A DNA stretch of 64,000 nucleotides from positions 265,204 through 329,203 of the forward strand of contig NZ_JAKNQY010000002.1 in NCBI RefSeq assembly GCF_024494355.1, read 5' to 3'. A model generated the notes under the pieces. The model was not told the origin of the DNA, ran no database searches, and saw nothing but the letters and a program-made list of their open reading frames with translations. A program made the position numbers and the translations under genes. Each line of letters opens with the position of its first letter. Within the stretch, counting starts at the first letter, position 1. The stretch comes from Pseudomonas sp. Q11. GTDB lineage: Bacteria; Pseudomonadota; Gammaproteobacteria; Pseudomonadales; Pseudomonadaceae. Of the stretch, positions 18,052-26,872 are shown piece after piece.

Positions 18052-18391
18052 ATATCAACCCAACGATTTTGACGGCAAAAAAGCCATTCGCGTGATGGTG
18101 CTGCTGGCGGTGGCGGTAACTCTGAGCCTGGGCGGCGTGGGCTGGCTGTTGAGCGTCTATCGCCAACAGGTGCAACAACCGCCGATGAGCCCATTGGAAC
18201 GCCACCGGCTGCTGCCCCCGGAGCCGCGCCTGCAAGCCGATCCCAGGCAAGCCGGTGAGCAGCAACTGGCCCGCCAGCGCCTGCATCTGGAAAGCTATGG
18301 GTGGGTCGACCGTAAGCATCAGATCGTGCACCTGCCACTGGCACAGGCGCGGCAATTGCTGCTGGAGCGGGGGTGGCCGGATGAGCATTGA
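18041..18391 (+). CDS. Small single-span membrane protein of ACIII-oxidase clusters
   Basis: 116 residues, with one membrane helix (about 18-40) and a C-terminal domain ending LESYGWVDRKHQIVHLPLAQ, LLLERGW. A YGWVD...V.(I/L)P...A motif is what I would expect of small proteins encoded between ACIII and terminal oxidase genes. The ATG at 18041 follows AGGAGGC. Function is not established; an assembly role for the ACIII-caa3 supercomplex fits the position between actF and sco (inference). Confidence 0.7.
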   Translation: MTAEYQPNDFDGKKAIRVMVLLAVAVTLSLGGVGWLLSVYRQQVQQPPMSPLERHRLLPPEPRLQADPRQAGEQQLARQRLHLESYGWVDRKHQIVHLPLAQARQLLLERGWPDEH

Positions 18392-19181
18392 GCGCTTGAT
18401 GCTGGTCGTCGCGCTGTTGTGGTCTTGGCTGCCGCAAACGGGCGCCGCACAGCCATTCGACCCCTTTGCCGCCGCCGGAATTGACACGGCCCAAGTGGGC
18501 CGACCCTTGGCATTGAACAGTCGCTTTATCGACCAACGGGGCCGTCCCGTACGCCTGGGCGATCTACTCCAGGGCCAGCCCACGTTGGTGGTGCCGTTGT
18601 ACTACCGCTGCCCCAACGTCTGTGGTGCTGCGCTCTCGACCCTGTTCAGTCAACTGGCCAACCAGCCTTATCGCCTGGGGCGTGACTTCCAAGTGATCGC
18701 CTTCAGTTTCGACCCCCGCGAAGACGTGGGCGCGGCCCAGGAAGAGTTGGCCAAGCTCACGCAGCACTGGCCAGCGCTGGCTGAGGAAGCTGGCGTGTAC
18801 CTGCTGACTGGCGATGCGGTTGCCAGCCAGGCGCTGGCGGACTCGATCGGCTTCGGCTATCGCTTCGACCCGCAACAACAGCAATACGCCCACAGCTCGG
18901 CAGTCGCGGTGGTGACGGGCGACGGGCGCCTGTCGCGCTGGCTCTACGGCTTGGGCTACCAGGCCAGTGACCTGCGCCTGGCGCTGACCGAGGCCGGGCA
19001 GGGCAAGTTGGGGGAAATCAAGGAACAACTGTTGTTGCTGTGCTACCACTATGACCCGCAGAGTGGCACCTACAGCAGCCGGATCATTATTTTGCTGCAA
19101 GTGGCAGGCGTGGCGACGGTGCTGGTGCTTGGCCTGTTTATCGCCCGGGCCGTACGCCGTGAACACAAGGAGGCGCGATGA
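18381..19181 (+). CDS. SCO1/SenC-family copper chaperone
   Basis: 266 residues: signal sequence, thioredoxin-like fold with the copper-binding CPNVC (about residue 80) and distal His in YAHSSAVAVV (about 170), then a C-terminal membrane helix (about 237-258). SCO proteins deliver copper to the CuA site of subunit II, and coxB is the next gene. The ATG at 18381 lies within the previous gene's last codons. The C-terminal anchor differs from the N-terminal anchor of classical Sco1. Confidence 0.88.
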   Translation: MSIERLMLVVALLWSWLPQTGAAQPFDPFAAAGIDTAQVGRPLALNSRFIDQRGRPVRLGDLLQGQPTLVVPLYYRCPNVCGAALSTLFSQLANQPYRLGRDFQVIAFSFDPREDVGAAQEELAKLTQHWPALAEEAGVYLLTGDAVASQALADSIGFGYRFDPQQQQYAHSSAVAVVTGDGRLSRWLYGLGYQASDLRLALTEAGQGKLGEIKEQLLLLCYHYDPQSGTYSSRIIILLQVAGVATVLVLGLFIARAVRREHKEAR

Positions 19182-20110
19182 ACGAACACTTCCTGCGCCT
19201 GTGGCCGGCACAAGCCTCGGACTACGCGGTGTCGGTCGATTGGCTGGTGATCGGCTTCACCGCCATGATGGCGCTGTTTGTGGTGCCGGTGTTCGTCGCG
19301 CTGTGGGTGTTTATCTGGCGCTATCGGCGGGGCCGTCCGGCCGACCGCGACCATCGCCCGCAAAGCAACCTGCCCATCGAGTTGGCCTGGATCATCCTGC
19401 CGTTCATCGGCTCGCTGGTGGTCTTCCTGTTTTCGGCGCGGCTGTTTTTCATCGCCCGCACGCCGCCGGATGATGCGCTGGAAGTGCAGGTCACTGCGCG
19501 CCAATGGATGTGGAAATTCCAGCACCAGGGCGGCCAGCGGGAGATCAATACCTTGCATGTACCGGCCCGGCGCCCGGTGAAGCTGACGATGATTTCCGAG
19601 GATGTGATCCACAGCCTGTTTTTCCCCAGCCTGAGGATCAAGCAAGACGTATTGCCGGGGCGCTACAGCATGTTGTGGTTCCAGGCCGAGGACAGCGGCA
19701 CCTATGAGGTGTATTGCGCCGAATACTGCGGCACCGACCACGCGGCCATGCTGGCGCGGCTGGTGGTGCTCAACCCCGCTGACTACGAGCACTGGCTGGC
19801 AGAAAACGGCAGCAGCGCCGACCTCGCCCGCCAGGGCGAGATCCTGTATCGCCAATACGGTTGCGCCAGTTGTCACGACTCAGGCAATGCGCCGCCGCTG
19901 GCCGGTGTGTTCAACCGTTCGGTACAGCTGGCCGACGGCAGCCAAGTAAAGGCCGATGAAGCCTACCTGCGCGACAGCATCCTCTTGCCGCAAAAGCAGT
20001 TGGTAGCCGGCTACCTGCCGATCATGCCGACCTACAGCAATCTGTTGGATGAAGAGGCCGTGCAGCGCCTGGTTGCCTACCTGCGCGAACTTCCGGGGGA
20101 AAACAAATGA
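19178..20110 (+). CDS. coxB: Cytochrome c oxidase subunit II with fused cytochrome c domain (caa3 type)
   Basis: 310 residues. Two N-terminal membrane helices precede a cupredoxin domain with a complete CuA site ([13 protein letters not shown], then [12 protein letters not shown], about residues 145-200). A C-terminal cytochrome c domain follows with CASCHD (about residue 229) and a probable methionine ligand in LPIMPTYS. The fused haem makes the oxidase caa3-type, so it can take electrons directly from ACIII. The start overlaps the sco stop. Confidence 0.93.
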   Translation: MNEHFLRLWPAQASDYAVSVDWLVIGFTAMMALFVVPVFVALWVFIWRYRRGRPADRDHRPQSNLPIELAWIILPFIGSLVVFLFSARLFFIARTPPDDALEVQVTARQWMWKFQHQGGQREINTLHVPARRPVKLTMISEDVIHSLFFPSLRIKQDVLPGRYSMLWFQAEDSGTYEVYCAEYCGTDHAAMLARLVVLNPADYEHWLAENGSSADLARQGEILYRQYGCASCHDSGNAPPLAGVFNRSVQLADGSQVKADEAYLRDSILLPQKQLVAGYLPIMPTYSNLLDEEAVQRLVAYLRELPGENK

Positions 20111-21705
20111 GCGAACCCAGCTATTTGCAAGCACAGGGCCTGCGGTCATGGTTCGTGACCAGCGATCACAAACGCATTGCGGTGCTGTATATGCTCACCG
20201 TGACCTTCTTTTTCTTCGCCGGCGGGCTGGCGGCGAGCCTGATCCGCATCGAACTGGTCACGCCGGAAGGGGATTTGCTCACCGCCGATGGCTACAACCG
20301 CGCGTTTACCTTGCACGGGGTGATCATGGTGTGGTTTTTCCTGATTCCGTCGATTCCGAGCGTGTTCGGCAACTTTCTGGTACCGATTATGATCGGCGCC
20401 AAAGACATGGCTTTTCCGCGCCTGAACCTGTTCAGCTGGTACCTATTGCTGGGCGGTGGCCTGTTCACTTTGTTTGCGCTGCTGCTCGGTGGAGTCGACA
20501 CCGGCTGGACCTTCTACACACCTTTGTCGACGATGTTCAGCAATGGCCATGTGGTGGCAGTGATCTGCGGGGTATTCATTGCCGGGTTCTCGTCGATCTT
20601 CACCGGCGTCAATATCATCGCCACCGTGCATACCCTGCGCGCGCCGGGCATGACGTGGATGCGCTTGCCGCTGTTTATCTGGTCGATGTACGCCACCTCG
20701 GTCATCCTGGTGCTGGCCACGCCGGTGCTGGCGATTACCCTGATACTGGTGGCCGCCGAGCATCTGTTCAATATCGGCGTGTTCGACCCGAAACTGGGGG
20801 GCGACCCGCTGTTGTTCCAGCATCTGTTCTGGTTCTACAGCCACCCGGCGGTGTACATCATGATTCTGCCGGCCATGGGAGTGGTCAGCGAGTTGATCAC
20901 GGCGGCAGGGCACAAACGGATTTTCGGCTACCGCTTTGTCGCTTGGTCCAGTGTAGCCATTGCGGTGATCGGCTTTCTGGTGTGGGGCCACCATATGTTC
21001 GTCGCCGGGCAGTCGATGTATGCGAGCCTGGTGTTCTCGTTGTTGAGCTTCCTGGTGGCGATTCCGTCCGCGATCAAAGCCTACAACTGGAGCGCGACGC
21101 TGTACAAAAGCGACCTGACGCTGCACGCGCCCTTTCTGTTTGCGTTGACGTTTATTGGGCTGTTCATCGTAGGCGGCGTCACCGGGCTGTTCCTCGCGCT
21201 GCTGGCCGCCGACCTGCATGCCCATGACACCTATTTTGTGGTCGCGCACTTCCACTACATCATGGTCGGCGCCGCCGTGGCCGGATATTTCGGTGCGTTG
21301 CATTTCTGGTGGCCGAAGATCACCGGCCGGCTCTACTCGCAACTGTGGGGCAAGATCACCGCGATCCTGATTTTCTGCGGCTTCAACCTGACATTTTTCC
21401 CGCAGTTCCTGCTCGGTTACCTGGGGATGCCACGCCGTTATCACAGTTATGATCCGGACTTTCAGTTCCTCAACGTGATGTCTTCGGCGGGCGCTTCGAT
21501 CCTTGCACTGGCCTACGTGCTACCGTTTTTCTACCTGCTCGGCTCCCTGCGCTGGGGCGAGCGGGCGCCGAGCAATCCCTGGGAGGCTGCCGGGATGGAG
21601 TGGCGCGTGGCTTCTCCGCCGCCGCTGCATAACTTCGAAGCGCCGGTGACGGTGGATTTTGAAGCTTACGATTACTCCCCTGGTGCCCGCCGTGATCCGC
21701 TCTGA
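20107..21705 (+). CDS. coxA: Cytochrome c oxidase subunit I
   Basis: 532 residues with about twelve membrane helices. Ligand motifs are intact: HGVIMVWFF for low-spin haem, [15 protein letters not shown] containing the CuB His and the cross-linked Tyr, the paired CuB histidines in GHHMF, and [12 protein letters not shown] for both haems. The YSHPAVY form rather than GHPEVY places it in the A2 subgroup, which replaces the D-channel glutamate by a Tyr-Ser pair. The D-channel entry Asp is present in [11 protein letters not shown]. Confidence 0.95.
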   Translation: MSEPSYLQAQGLRSWFVTSDHKRIAVLYMLTVTFFFFAGGLAASLIRIELVTPEGDLLTADGYNRAFTLHGVIMVWFFLIPSIPSVFGNFLVPIMIGAKDMAFPRLNLFSWYLLLGGGLFTLFALLLGGVDTGWTFYTPLSTMFSNGHVVAVICGVFIAGFSSIFTGVNIIATVHTLRAPGMTWMRLPLFIWSMYATSVILVLATPVLAITLILVAAEHLFNIGVFDPKLGGDPLLFQHLFWFYSHPAVYIMILPAMGVVSELITAAGHKRIFGYRFVAWSSVAIAVIGFLVWGHHMFVAGQSMYASLVFSLLSFLVAIPSAIKAYNWSATLYKSDLTLHAPFLFALTFIGLFIVGGVTGLFLALLAADLHAHDTYFVVAHFHYIMVGAAVAGYFGALHFWWPKITGRLYSQLWGKITAILIFCGFNLTFFPQFLLGYLGMPRRYHSYDPDFQFLNVMSSAGASILALAYVLPFFYLLGSLRWGERAPSNPWEAAGMEWRVASPPPLHNFEAPVTVDFEAYDYSPGARRDPL

Positions 21706-22318
21706 CGAGACGCCAGCCGAGCCCTTTGTTGCCTGGGCCCAGCAACGCGAGGCTGCACGTCTGGGCATGTGGCTGTTCCTGGCCAGCGAAGCGATGATGT
21801 TCGGCAGCCTGATCATGGTGGCCTGGTTCTTTCGGCTGCGACATCCCGATGGCGTGGCGGAGGCAGTGGCGGGCCTGCATTACCTGTTGGCAACGGGCAA
21901 TACCGTCCTGCTGTTGACCAGCAGCCTGTTGATGACGCTGGCCGCCAGCGAGCCGCACCGGGTGCGCCAGTACCTGCTCGGTGCGGCCGTGTTGGGCGTG
22001 TTGTTCCTGGGGTGCAAGGGCGTTGAATATGGCTTGGAGATCCACGAAGGCGTGCTTCCCGGCTTTGCCAACCAGGCGCCCTGGCAGGCGGCGTCGGCAC
22101 AGTTGTTCATGAACCTCTACTTCATCGCCACGGCACTGCACGGGGTGCATGTGCTCATCGCCATCGGCTTGGCCCTGTGGCTGTATCGCGTGTTAAAACT
22201 CAATCGGTTGGCGCCGCACCAGGCGGCGACGCGCCTGGAAATGATCAGCCTGTATTGGCACCTGGTGGACGGGATCTGGATCCTGTTGTTTCCAACTCTC
22301 TACCTGGTTGGGCGTTGA
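21659..22318 (+). CDS. coxC: Cytochrome c oxidase subunit III
   Basis: Up to 219 residues with five membrane helices, the small subunit III form ([19 protein letters not shown] near the start, [20 protein letters not shown] at the end). The start is uncertain. A TTG at 21659 gives the longest form; GTGs at 21683 and 21692 are alternatives. None has a good ribosome site and all overlap the coxA stop, so translation is probably coupled. Confidence 0.9.
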   Translation: MKLTITPLVPAVIRSDETPAEPFVAWAQQREAARLGMWLFLASEAMMFGSLIMVAWFFRLRHPDGVAEAVAGLHYLLATGNTVLLLTSSLLMTLAASEPHRVRQYLLGAAVLGVLFLGCKGVEYGLEIHEGVLPGFANQAPWQAASAQLFMNLYFIATALHGVHVLIAIGLALWLYRVLKLNRLAPHQAATRLEMISLYWHLVDGIWILLFPTLYLVGR

Positions 22319-22319
22319 G

Positions 22320-22574
22320 ATGAGCAAGGCGGGTGCGTTGAAGGTCTATGGGGGGCTGCTGCTGTTACTGACCGTGCAGCTGCTCTGCGCCCTGAACCGA
22401 CCAGGTCTCGACGGCGTGATCATGTTTGCCGCCGCCGGCCAGTTCCTGCTGCTGTTGCTGTTCTACCTGGGGCTTTACCGGCATCGCGGCTGGGTACGCC
22501 TGTTTGGCTGGGCGTACCTGTTGTGGTTGCTGGTGATGGTGGTGTTCATCCTGGGTGAATCGGCGACGCGCTGA
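22320..22574 (+). CDS. Cytochrome c oxidase subunit IV-like membrane protein
   Basis: 84 residues with three hydrophobic helices and almost no soluble part, the size and pattern of bacterial caa3/aa3 subunit IV. The ATG at 22320 overlaps the coxC stop. It is the last gene of the respiratory cluster. Its 3' end overlaps antisense, by 29 bp, a degraded FdhF/YdeP relic. No clear terminator follows. Confidence 0.8.
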   Translation: MSKAGALKVYGGLLLLLTVQLLCALNRPGLDGVIMFAAAGQFLLLLLFYLGLYRHRGWVRLFGWAYLLWLLVMVVFILGESATR

Positions 22575-22830
22575 GCCGCACTGGCACCGATTTGGCGGCA
22601 GGTACTTTGCTGCGTTCGGCGTGGCGCCAGAGCGGCACCAGGGGGTTGCATTCGGGGTAATACGCGGCCGCGCAGCCTTCGGGAATGTCGTATGCGATGA
22701 TTTCGAATGGTCCGATCTGGCGCTTGACCTCCGATTCGATGGCGAGGGTCAACGTCACCTGCTCGCCGGCCGCGAAGCCCAGGCGCACGATGTCGTTGCA
22801 GTGCATGAGAATCACCTCGCGCCAGCCGGG
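22546..22830 (-). pseudogene. C-terminal relic of an FdhF/YdeP-family molybdopterin oxidoreductase
   Basis: The minus-strand frame reads LMHCNDIVRLGFAAGEQV, then FEIIAYDIPEGCAAAYYPE, then CNPLVPLWRHA and KSVPVRLSA before its stop. This is the final 90 residues or so of FdhF/YdeP proteins (molybdopterin dinucleotide-binding domain). Upstream of about 22830 the frame stays open to 23043 but has no resemblance to the family, and the other 650 or so residues are absent. The relic is therefore a remnant left by deletion. Confidence 0.75.
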
Positions 22831-23000
22831 CTCTTGCCGAAAGCAGACAGGATCGATACGCCTCCGGGTTGCGACGACCCATAGCTGAGGGTCGCTCCAA
22901 GTAAAACTCCGGACAGCTGCTCTCTTGGATGCCTCGTGGACTCCACTCGTCGCAATGCTTGAACACACACGCTTAACGACGTCTCTATTATTCGAACTTT

Positions 23001-23237
23001 GTGGAGATTGTCGTCGTGTATGAAGATAGGAACGTGCATGCAATCACAACTTGGCGCCGCCTTCTTGAGCATCCAGCGAGCGGAATGAGCGCTCCTGAGC
23101 AGTACGATGAATTGCTGCGCCTTGCTGAGGAGTACTTCGAAGAGGGGTTTATAACTCGGGAAGATCGCAAAGGGATGATAGAGAAAGCCACAGCGAACTA
23201 CAGGCAAGCGGTAGAGGACCTTGGACAACGTACATAA
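23001..23237 (+). CDS. Small hypothetical protein
   Basis: Up to 78 residues from a GTG; the ATG at 23085 would give 50 residues beginning MSAPEQYDELLRLAEEYFEE. The second part is a plausible charged helical hairpin (GFITREDRKGMIEKAT), and base composition is coding-like there. No known domain. It stands alone between the FdhF relic and the DUF1652-like gene. Confidence 0.45.
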   Translation: MEIVVVYEDRNVHAITTWRRLLEHPASGMSAPEQYDELLRLAEEYFEEGFITREDRKGMIEKATANYRQAVEDLGQRT

Positions 23238-23325
23238 CGTCATACGCTTACCCAAGATCCTGATCTTTTCACGGGCAAAAATTTTGCAAATCGACGCTTA
23301 CGGAACTAGGCCTGGTCACATACCT

Positions 23326-23571
23326 TCAGGTCAAGTTCGACGACTGGCGAGACATAACCATCTCCTCCAAAATCTCGCGCACTAGCCGGTTAGTCCCGGA
23401 TTCACCGTGGTATTGGGTTCGGTCGATGTTAGCAATCATGAATTGTTGCTCGTCCGGACCGGTCACTTCGACAGATAAGCTACTATCAGCGTTTATCGAG
23501 CAAACGATAGAGCACTGAGGTAGGCGGCTCGAAAGTACTGCTTCGAGTTCACTTTTACTCATCGTATCCAT
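23326..23571 (-). CDS. DUF1652-like small protein
   Basis: 81 residues from the ATG at 23571, which has GGAG upstream; longer starts exist. The pattern ELEAVLSSRLPQCSIVCSIN, then SLSVEVTGPDEQQFMIANI and LVREILEEM, matches the DUF1652 layout (helix, LP.C..., DGSL.V.V.DP.., then Li.el). Such proteins are abundant in Pseudomonas and have no known function. Family assignment is by pattern only. Confidence 0.55.
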   Translation of the reverse strand: MDTMSKSELEAVLSSRLPQCSIVCSINADSSLSVEVTGPDEQQFMIANIDRTQYHGESGTNRLVREILEEMVMSRQSSNLT

Positions 23572-23959
23572 GGCCCATTGCTCCTTCTCCTCGCTGAACG
23601 GTGATAAGCCTAGAACAATCTTGTGCGGTGCCAATGGTGGCAGATTAATGTTAGGGGTATCAGGCCGCGCGGATACAAGAAGGCCGCTGCTCGCTCAGGG
23701 AGAATCTCCTCCGGCCGGGGACAAGGTTCGTATCTGACATTGGGTCGTAGGGGGCCTTCGTACCGAATAGATACGGGGGCTTGGTACCAAGAAAGATCCA
23801 AAGCATTTCACGAGTGGTTAGATGGTCGCTGAACGCATAGTTCCCAGGCTTCGGTTGAGTTTGACCATTTGTCCGGCGTGACAGTTTTCGATGAAACCTT
23901 GGGCCGCACTCACTTTTCAACTCTGTTAGAGCCCTTGACTCAATGCGCAGAGGTGAACC
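23572..23959. other. Gene-free 388-bp interval
   Basis: A 69-codon plus-strand frame (23623-23832) is rich in Arg and Gly and has no ribosome site or domain; I do not support it. The last part must hold the promoter of the alcohol dehydrogenase gene; its ribosome site AGAGGTG precedes the ATG at 23960. Nothing else was recognised. Confidence 0.5.
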
Positions 23960-25133
23960 ATGAAAGCAGTCGTATTTCACGGCGTTGGCGATATCCGCTT
24001 GGACGAAGTGCCGGACCCGATCTTGCAGGCACCGACCGATGCAATCGTGCGGGTTACCGCGTCGGCAATTTGTGGAACAGACCTGCACTTCATCCGTGGC
24101 AGCGCGCCTGACATGCTGCCTGGGACGATTTTAGGCCATGAGGCCGTCGGCATTGTCGAAGCGCTTGGCGAGGACGTGCGCAATTTGCAGATTGGTGACC
24201 GCGTGCTGATACCATCGACCATCGCCTGCGGCAATTGCTCATACTGCCGTGCCGGTTATTTCGCTCAGTGCGACGTTGCCAATCCCAACGGTAAAACCGC
24301 TGGCACTTCTTTTTTTGGCGGGCCGAAATCCACCGGCCCGTTCGATGGGTTTGCAGGCTGAGAAAGCGCGCATCCCTTTTGCTCACATCGGCCTGATCAA
24401 ACTGCCGCAGGAAATCACCGACGACCAGGCCATCGCCATGTCGGATATTTTCCCGACCGCGTGGTTCGGCGCCGAAATGGCGCAGATCAAAGATGGCGAC
24501 ACGGTGGCGGTATTCGGTTGCGGCCCGGTCGGGCTGTTCGCAATTTACAGCGCTCGATTGATGGGTGCCGGCAGAGTCTTTGCCATCGACAGCCTCGAAG
24601 ACCGGCTCGCCCGGGCGCGAGAGCTGGGCGCCGAATGTATAAACTTCGAGAAGGAAGACCCGGTCGAAACGATCGCCCGGTTGACGTCAGACATCGGCAC
24701 CGACTGCGCAATCGATGCCGTCGGTATCGATGCCGACCATGCGCATCACGGTGGGCACGAGCGCGGGCAATGGCAACCCGGTGATGAGCCTTCGCAAGCT
24801 TTGCGATGGGCGGTCGAGTGCGTCGCCAAGGCCGGCACGATTTCCATTATCGGCGTTTATCCGGCCGGCTTTGACAGCTTCCCGATTGGCGCCGCGATGA
24901 ACAAGAACATTCGTCTCAACATGGGCAACTGTCACCATCGCAAATACATACCCAAGCTGATCGAAATGACGCTCGCCGGGCGAGTCGATCCGTCGCGAGT
25001 CCTGACTCAGCAAGAACCGCTGATCGATGCCATTTCGGCGTTCAAGGCGTTCGACAAACATCAGGCTGGCTGGATCAAGGTTAAGCTTGAACCGGGCACC
25101 AGCGGCTCGGCCACTGCGCGCTCGGGAAATTGA
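23960..25133 (+). pseudogene. Zinc-dependent alcohol dehydrogenase interrupted by a single-base frameshift
   Basis: The first frame (23960-24361) has the catalytic CGTDLHF, the zinc-site GHEAVG and the structural-zinc cysteines CGNCSYC...C, and stops after STGPFDGFAG. The other frame carries the rest directly: LQAEKARIPFAHIGLIKLP, the Rossmann VAVFGCGPVGLFA, and LRWAVECVAKAGTISIIGVYP to the end. Removing one T from the TTT at 24350-24352 rejoins the two as FDGLQAEKAR. Apart from this, the gene of about 390 codons is complete and well preserved. It is therefore either a very recent inactivation or a base-calling error. Confidence 0.85.
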
Positions 25134-25279
25134 ACAATGGCCAGAACGATCACCGCGCGAAACCTGCGAATCGAGCTTGGCCTCGGCGACGAGGCGGCGT
25201 TGTTCAATTGCTGCAAATGCCTATCGGGTAATCGTCGATAAAAATGAGCGAGGCTCTGCTGGTGACGTGAAAGATCCAT

Positions 25280-25831
25280 TCATGAATGAATGATCGAGCT
25301 CACTGACTGCGCATCGATTCGCGGCGGTTCGATGGCCTGTATCAGCCCGCACTCAAGTGCTTGTTGGGGGTTGAGAATGCGCGACGCGGCGGTCAGATAT
25401 TTTTCCGTTTCCAGTATTTCCCTGGCATCCACCGTGCGTTCGGCGACGATACGCGCGTATAGAACGAGATCGTAATCCAGGCTCATGGCGTATTCCGACA
25501 TGCGCGAATGATCGACCGAACCTTGTACGTGCCAGTGAAACGGATGGAAAAGGAACTTGCTATGAGTGCAGGCCGAGCGATGCTCGCCGGCTAGGAACAC
25601 GATATTGCCCATCGATTCGACAGTCCCTAGATTATGGGTGCACACGGGAATTGGCAGGGACAGTAGAAAGTTGTACATGGTAAAACCGTAACTGCATTCA
25701 CCGCCCATGGTCGCGATATTGACGATCAATCTGCTGGCGCCTTGTTGCACTGCAGTCGACGCTTTTTCGATCAGTTGAGCGCAGGTTGCCGACGTGATCG
25801 GGGCAGTGAAATTGATGACGTGGATAGGCAT
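25280..25831 (-). CDS. ClpP-like serine peptidase (crotonase/ClpP fold)
   Basis: 183 residues. GASRLIVNIATMGGECSYGF resembles the first ClpP strand pair and the oxyanion turn. TVESMGNIVFLAGEH gives a nucleophile serine at the ClpP position (about 72), and FLFHPFHW gives the histidine (about 97). I cannot place the third catalytic acid with certainty. The ending AASRILNPQQALECGLIQAI matches the ClpP C-terminal pattern. A good AGGTGA ribosome site precedes the ATG. It is probably a non-housekeeping, stress-associated paralogue; no Clp ATPase gene is nearby. Confidence 0.75.
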   Translation of the reverse strand: MPIHVINFTAPITSATCAQLIEKASTAVQQGASRLIVNIATMGGECSYGFTMYNFLLSLPIPVCTHNLGTVESMGNIVFLAGEHRSACTHSKFLFHPFHWHVQGSVDHSRMSEYAMSLDYDLVLYARIVAERTVDAREILETEKYLTAASRILNPQQALECGLIQAIEPPRIDAQSVSSIIHS

Positions 25832-25924
25832 GGGTCACCTCGTAAGTTGGATGGGGCCTCGCTTAGGATGGAATGGAGTTGCGGTTTGGTAAGGCTAGCT
25901 AAATGTAAGAGGTGCGCGAATTCG

Positions 25925-26188
25925 TCATCCGCCACGCTCGCAGACCGGGCGAGTATGCGACACTCCTGAACTGCGCTCCGTCTGAGCGACGCCTTGTCGG
26001 TGTTCGTAGCAGCGGCTGGCAGCGCCGTCGGCCTCGTGGCGGTCTCGCTCGGGGGCACGAATGCTGTGCTCGACGGGGCTGTCGCTGAGTGCAGTGCCCG
26101 GGAGGGACGTCGACTCGGTTTCGTGGGTCGGTTCTTCAGCTTTTTCCGGGTGCATTGCGCAGGATTGGTGTTCGACAATGTTTTTCAT
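25925..26188 (-). CDS. Small hypothetical protein
   Basis: 87 hydrophilic residues, with MHPEKAEEPTHETEST near the start and GTALSDSPVEHSIRAPE then HEADGAAS in the middle. It is probably disordered and has no known domain. The ATG at 26188 has GAGGTC at good distance. The last 25 residues are Arg/Ser/His-rich and look less coding-like, so the 3' end may be eroded. It lies between the ClpP-like gene and a KGG gene. Confidence 0.45.
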   Translation of the reverse strand: MKNIVEHQSCAMHPEKAEEPTHETESTSLPGTALSDSPVEHSIRAPERDRHEADGAASRCYEHRQGVAQTERSSGVSHTRPVCERGG

Positions 26189-26244
26189 GTTCGACCTCTA
26201 TCGCCTGGAAAAGGGCAGCGATGCCGTCCCCTCGAGATCTCGTC

Positions 26245-26403
26245 CTAAGATTTGCGTCCACCGCTATGGCCTGACTGCCCGCCTTTGCGACCGGCTTCCG
26301 AGGCTTTCTCGCGGTCATTGGCGAAGTGGCCGCCATTGCTGCGGTCCGTTTTACCGCTAGACGTACCCTTATCAGTGCCATGATTTTTATTACCGGCAGT
26401 CAT
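26245..26403 (-). CDS. KGG-repeat stress-induced protein
   Basis: A 52-residue hydrophilic protein read on the minus strand: MTAGNKNHGTDKGTSSGK, then GGHFANDREKASEAGRKGGQ and ending SGGRKS. The motif (G)GNFANDREKASEAGRKGG is the KGG unit of the con-10/GsiB-like general stress family, here in one copy. These proteins are disordered, very soluble and made in stationary phase or desiccation. GGAGAATTCTC precedes the ATG. It is the closest relative of the 58-residue gene at 30903-31079. Confidence 0.85.
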   Translation of the reverse strand: MTAGNKNHGTDKGTSSGKTDRSNGGHFANDREKASEAGRKGGQSGHSGGRKS

Positions 26404-26450
26404 GAGAATTCTCCAACATTTAATGAAGGTTCACTGGCGCCCATAAACGC

Positions 26451-26469
26451 AGCAGACACTTATTCGGAT
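26451..26469 (-). promoter_or_regulatory. Upstream element shared by KGG genes (copy 1)
   Basis: In the coding direction this reads ATCCGAATAAGTGTCTGC, 48-66 nt before the KGG start at 26403. Matching copies lie before the KGG genes at 31079 (ATCGGAGTAAGTGTCCG) and 31430 (TTCAGGAGTGTCTGC) at nearly the same distance. It may be the promoter -10/start region or a regulator site; which one cannot be told from sequence. Confidence 0.45.
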
Positions 26470-26647
26470 AATCGATACGCTTACATCGTTTTGATTGTTT
26501 TACAGTCGCCCGATAGGCGGTCAGATCGGGCGCCTCAGGAGGCGGGAGCCGTCATGTGCTCCCGCTGAAAGTTTGAGTTTCGCCTGTAGCGACTCGGCTT
26601 TTACCGCCTGTCTTTCAAGGTCCCCAAGCTTCAATGGGACAGGACGG

Positions 26648-26872
26648 TCACGGCTGCTGGTAGTGTCCCGGAATGTTGTCTTCCTCCTCGGGTTTGGTGC
26701 GTTTTTGCACTTGGATATCGCTGAGCTCGGCATCTTTGAATTCAGGAAATGTTGTCTTGACAAGGGTCGCCGCAAGCGCCGGTTCCAGCGTCTCCCGGTC
26801 ATGCAGGAGCGTACGGCTCTGCGGCTGATTGTTGACGATGAAGCTGACGATGTAGCGGTGTTCAGTGGACAT
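26648..26872 (-). CDS. Conserved-looking small hypothetical protein
   Basis: 74 residues beginning MSTEHRYIVSFIVNNQPQSR, with one mixed alpha/beta domain and a charged Pro-rich tail ending EEEDNIPGHYQQP. An AGGAG lies 7-8 nt before the ATG, which supports translation. No family recognised. Downstream on this strand an inverted repeat (26507-26532, CGCCCGAT arms) could form a hairpin but has no T-run. Confidence 0.65.
   Translation of the reverse strand: MSTEHRYIVSFIVNNQPQSRTLLHDRETLEPALAATLVKTTFPEFKDAELSDIQVQKRTKPEEEDNIPGHYQQP

Noticed and set aside
20443..21444. 333-codon minus-strand frame
   Set aside because: Antisense to coxA, which has all haem and copper ligands; the frame is Gln/Arg/His-rich shadow.
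23623..23832. 69-codon plus-strand frame upstream of the alcohol dehydrogenase
   Set aside because: Arg/Gly/Ser-rich, no ribosome site, no family resemblance.
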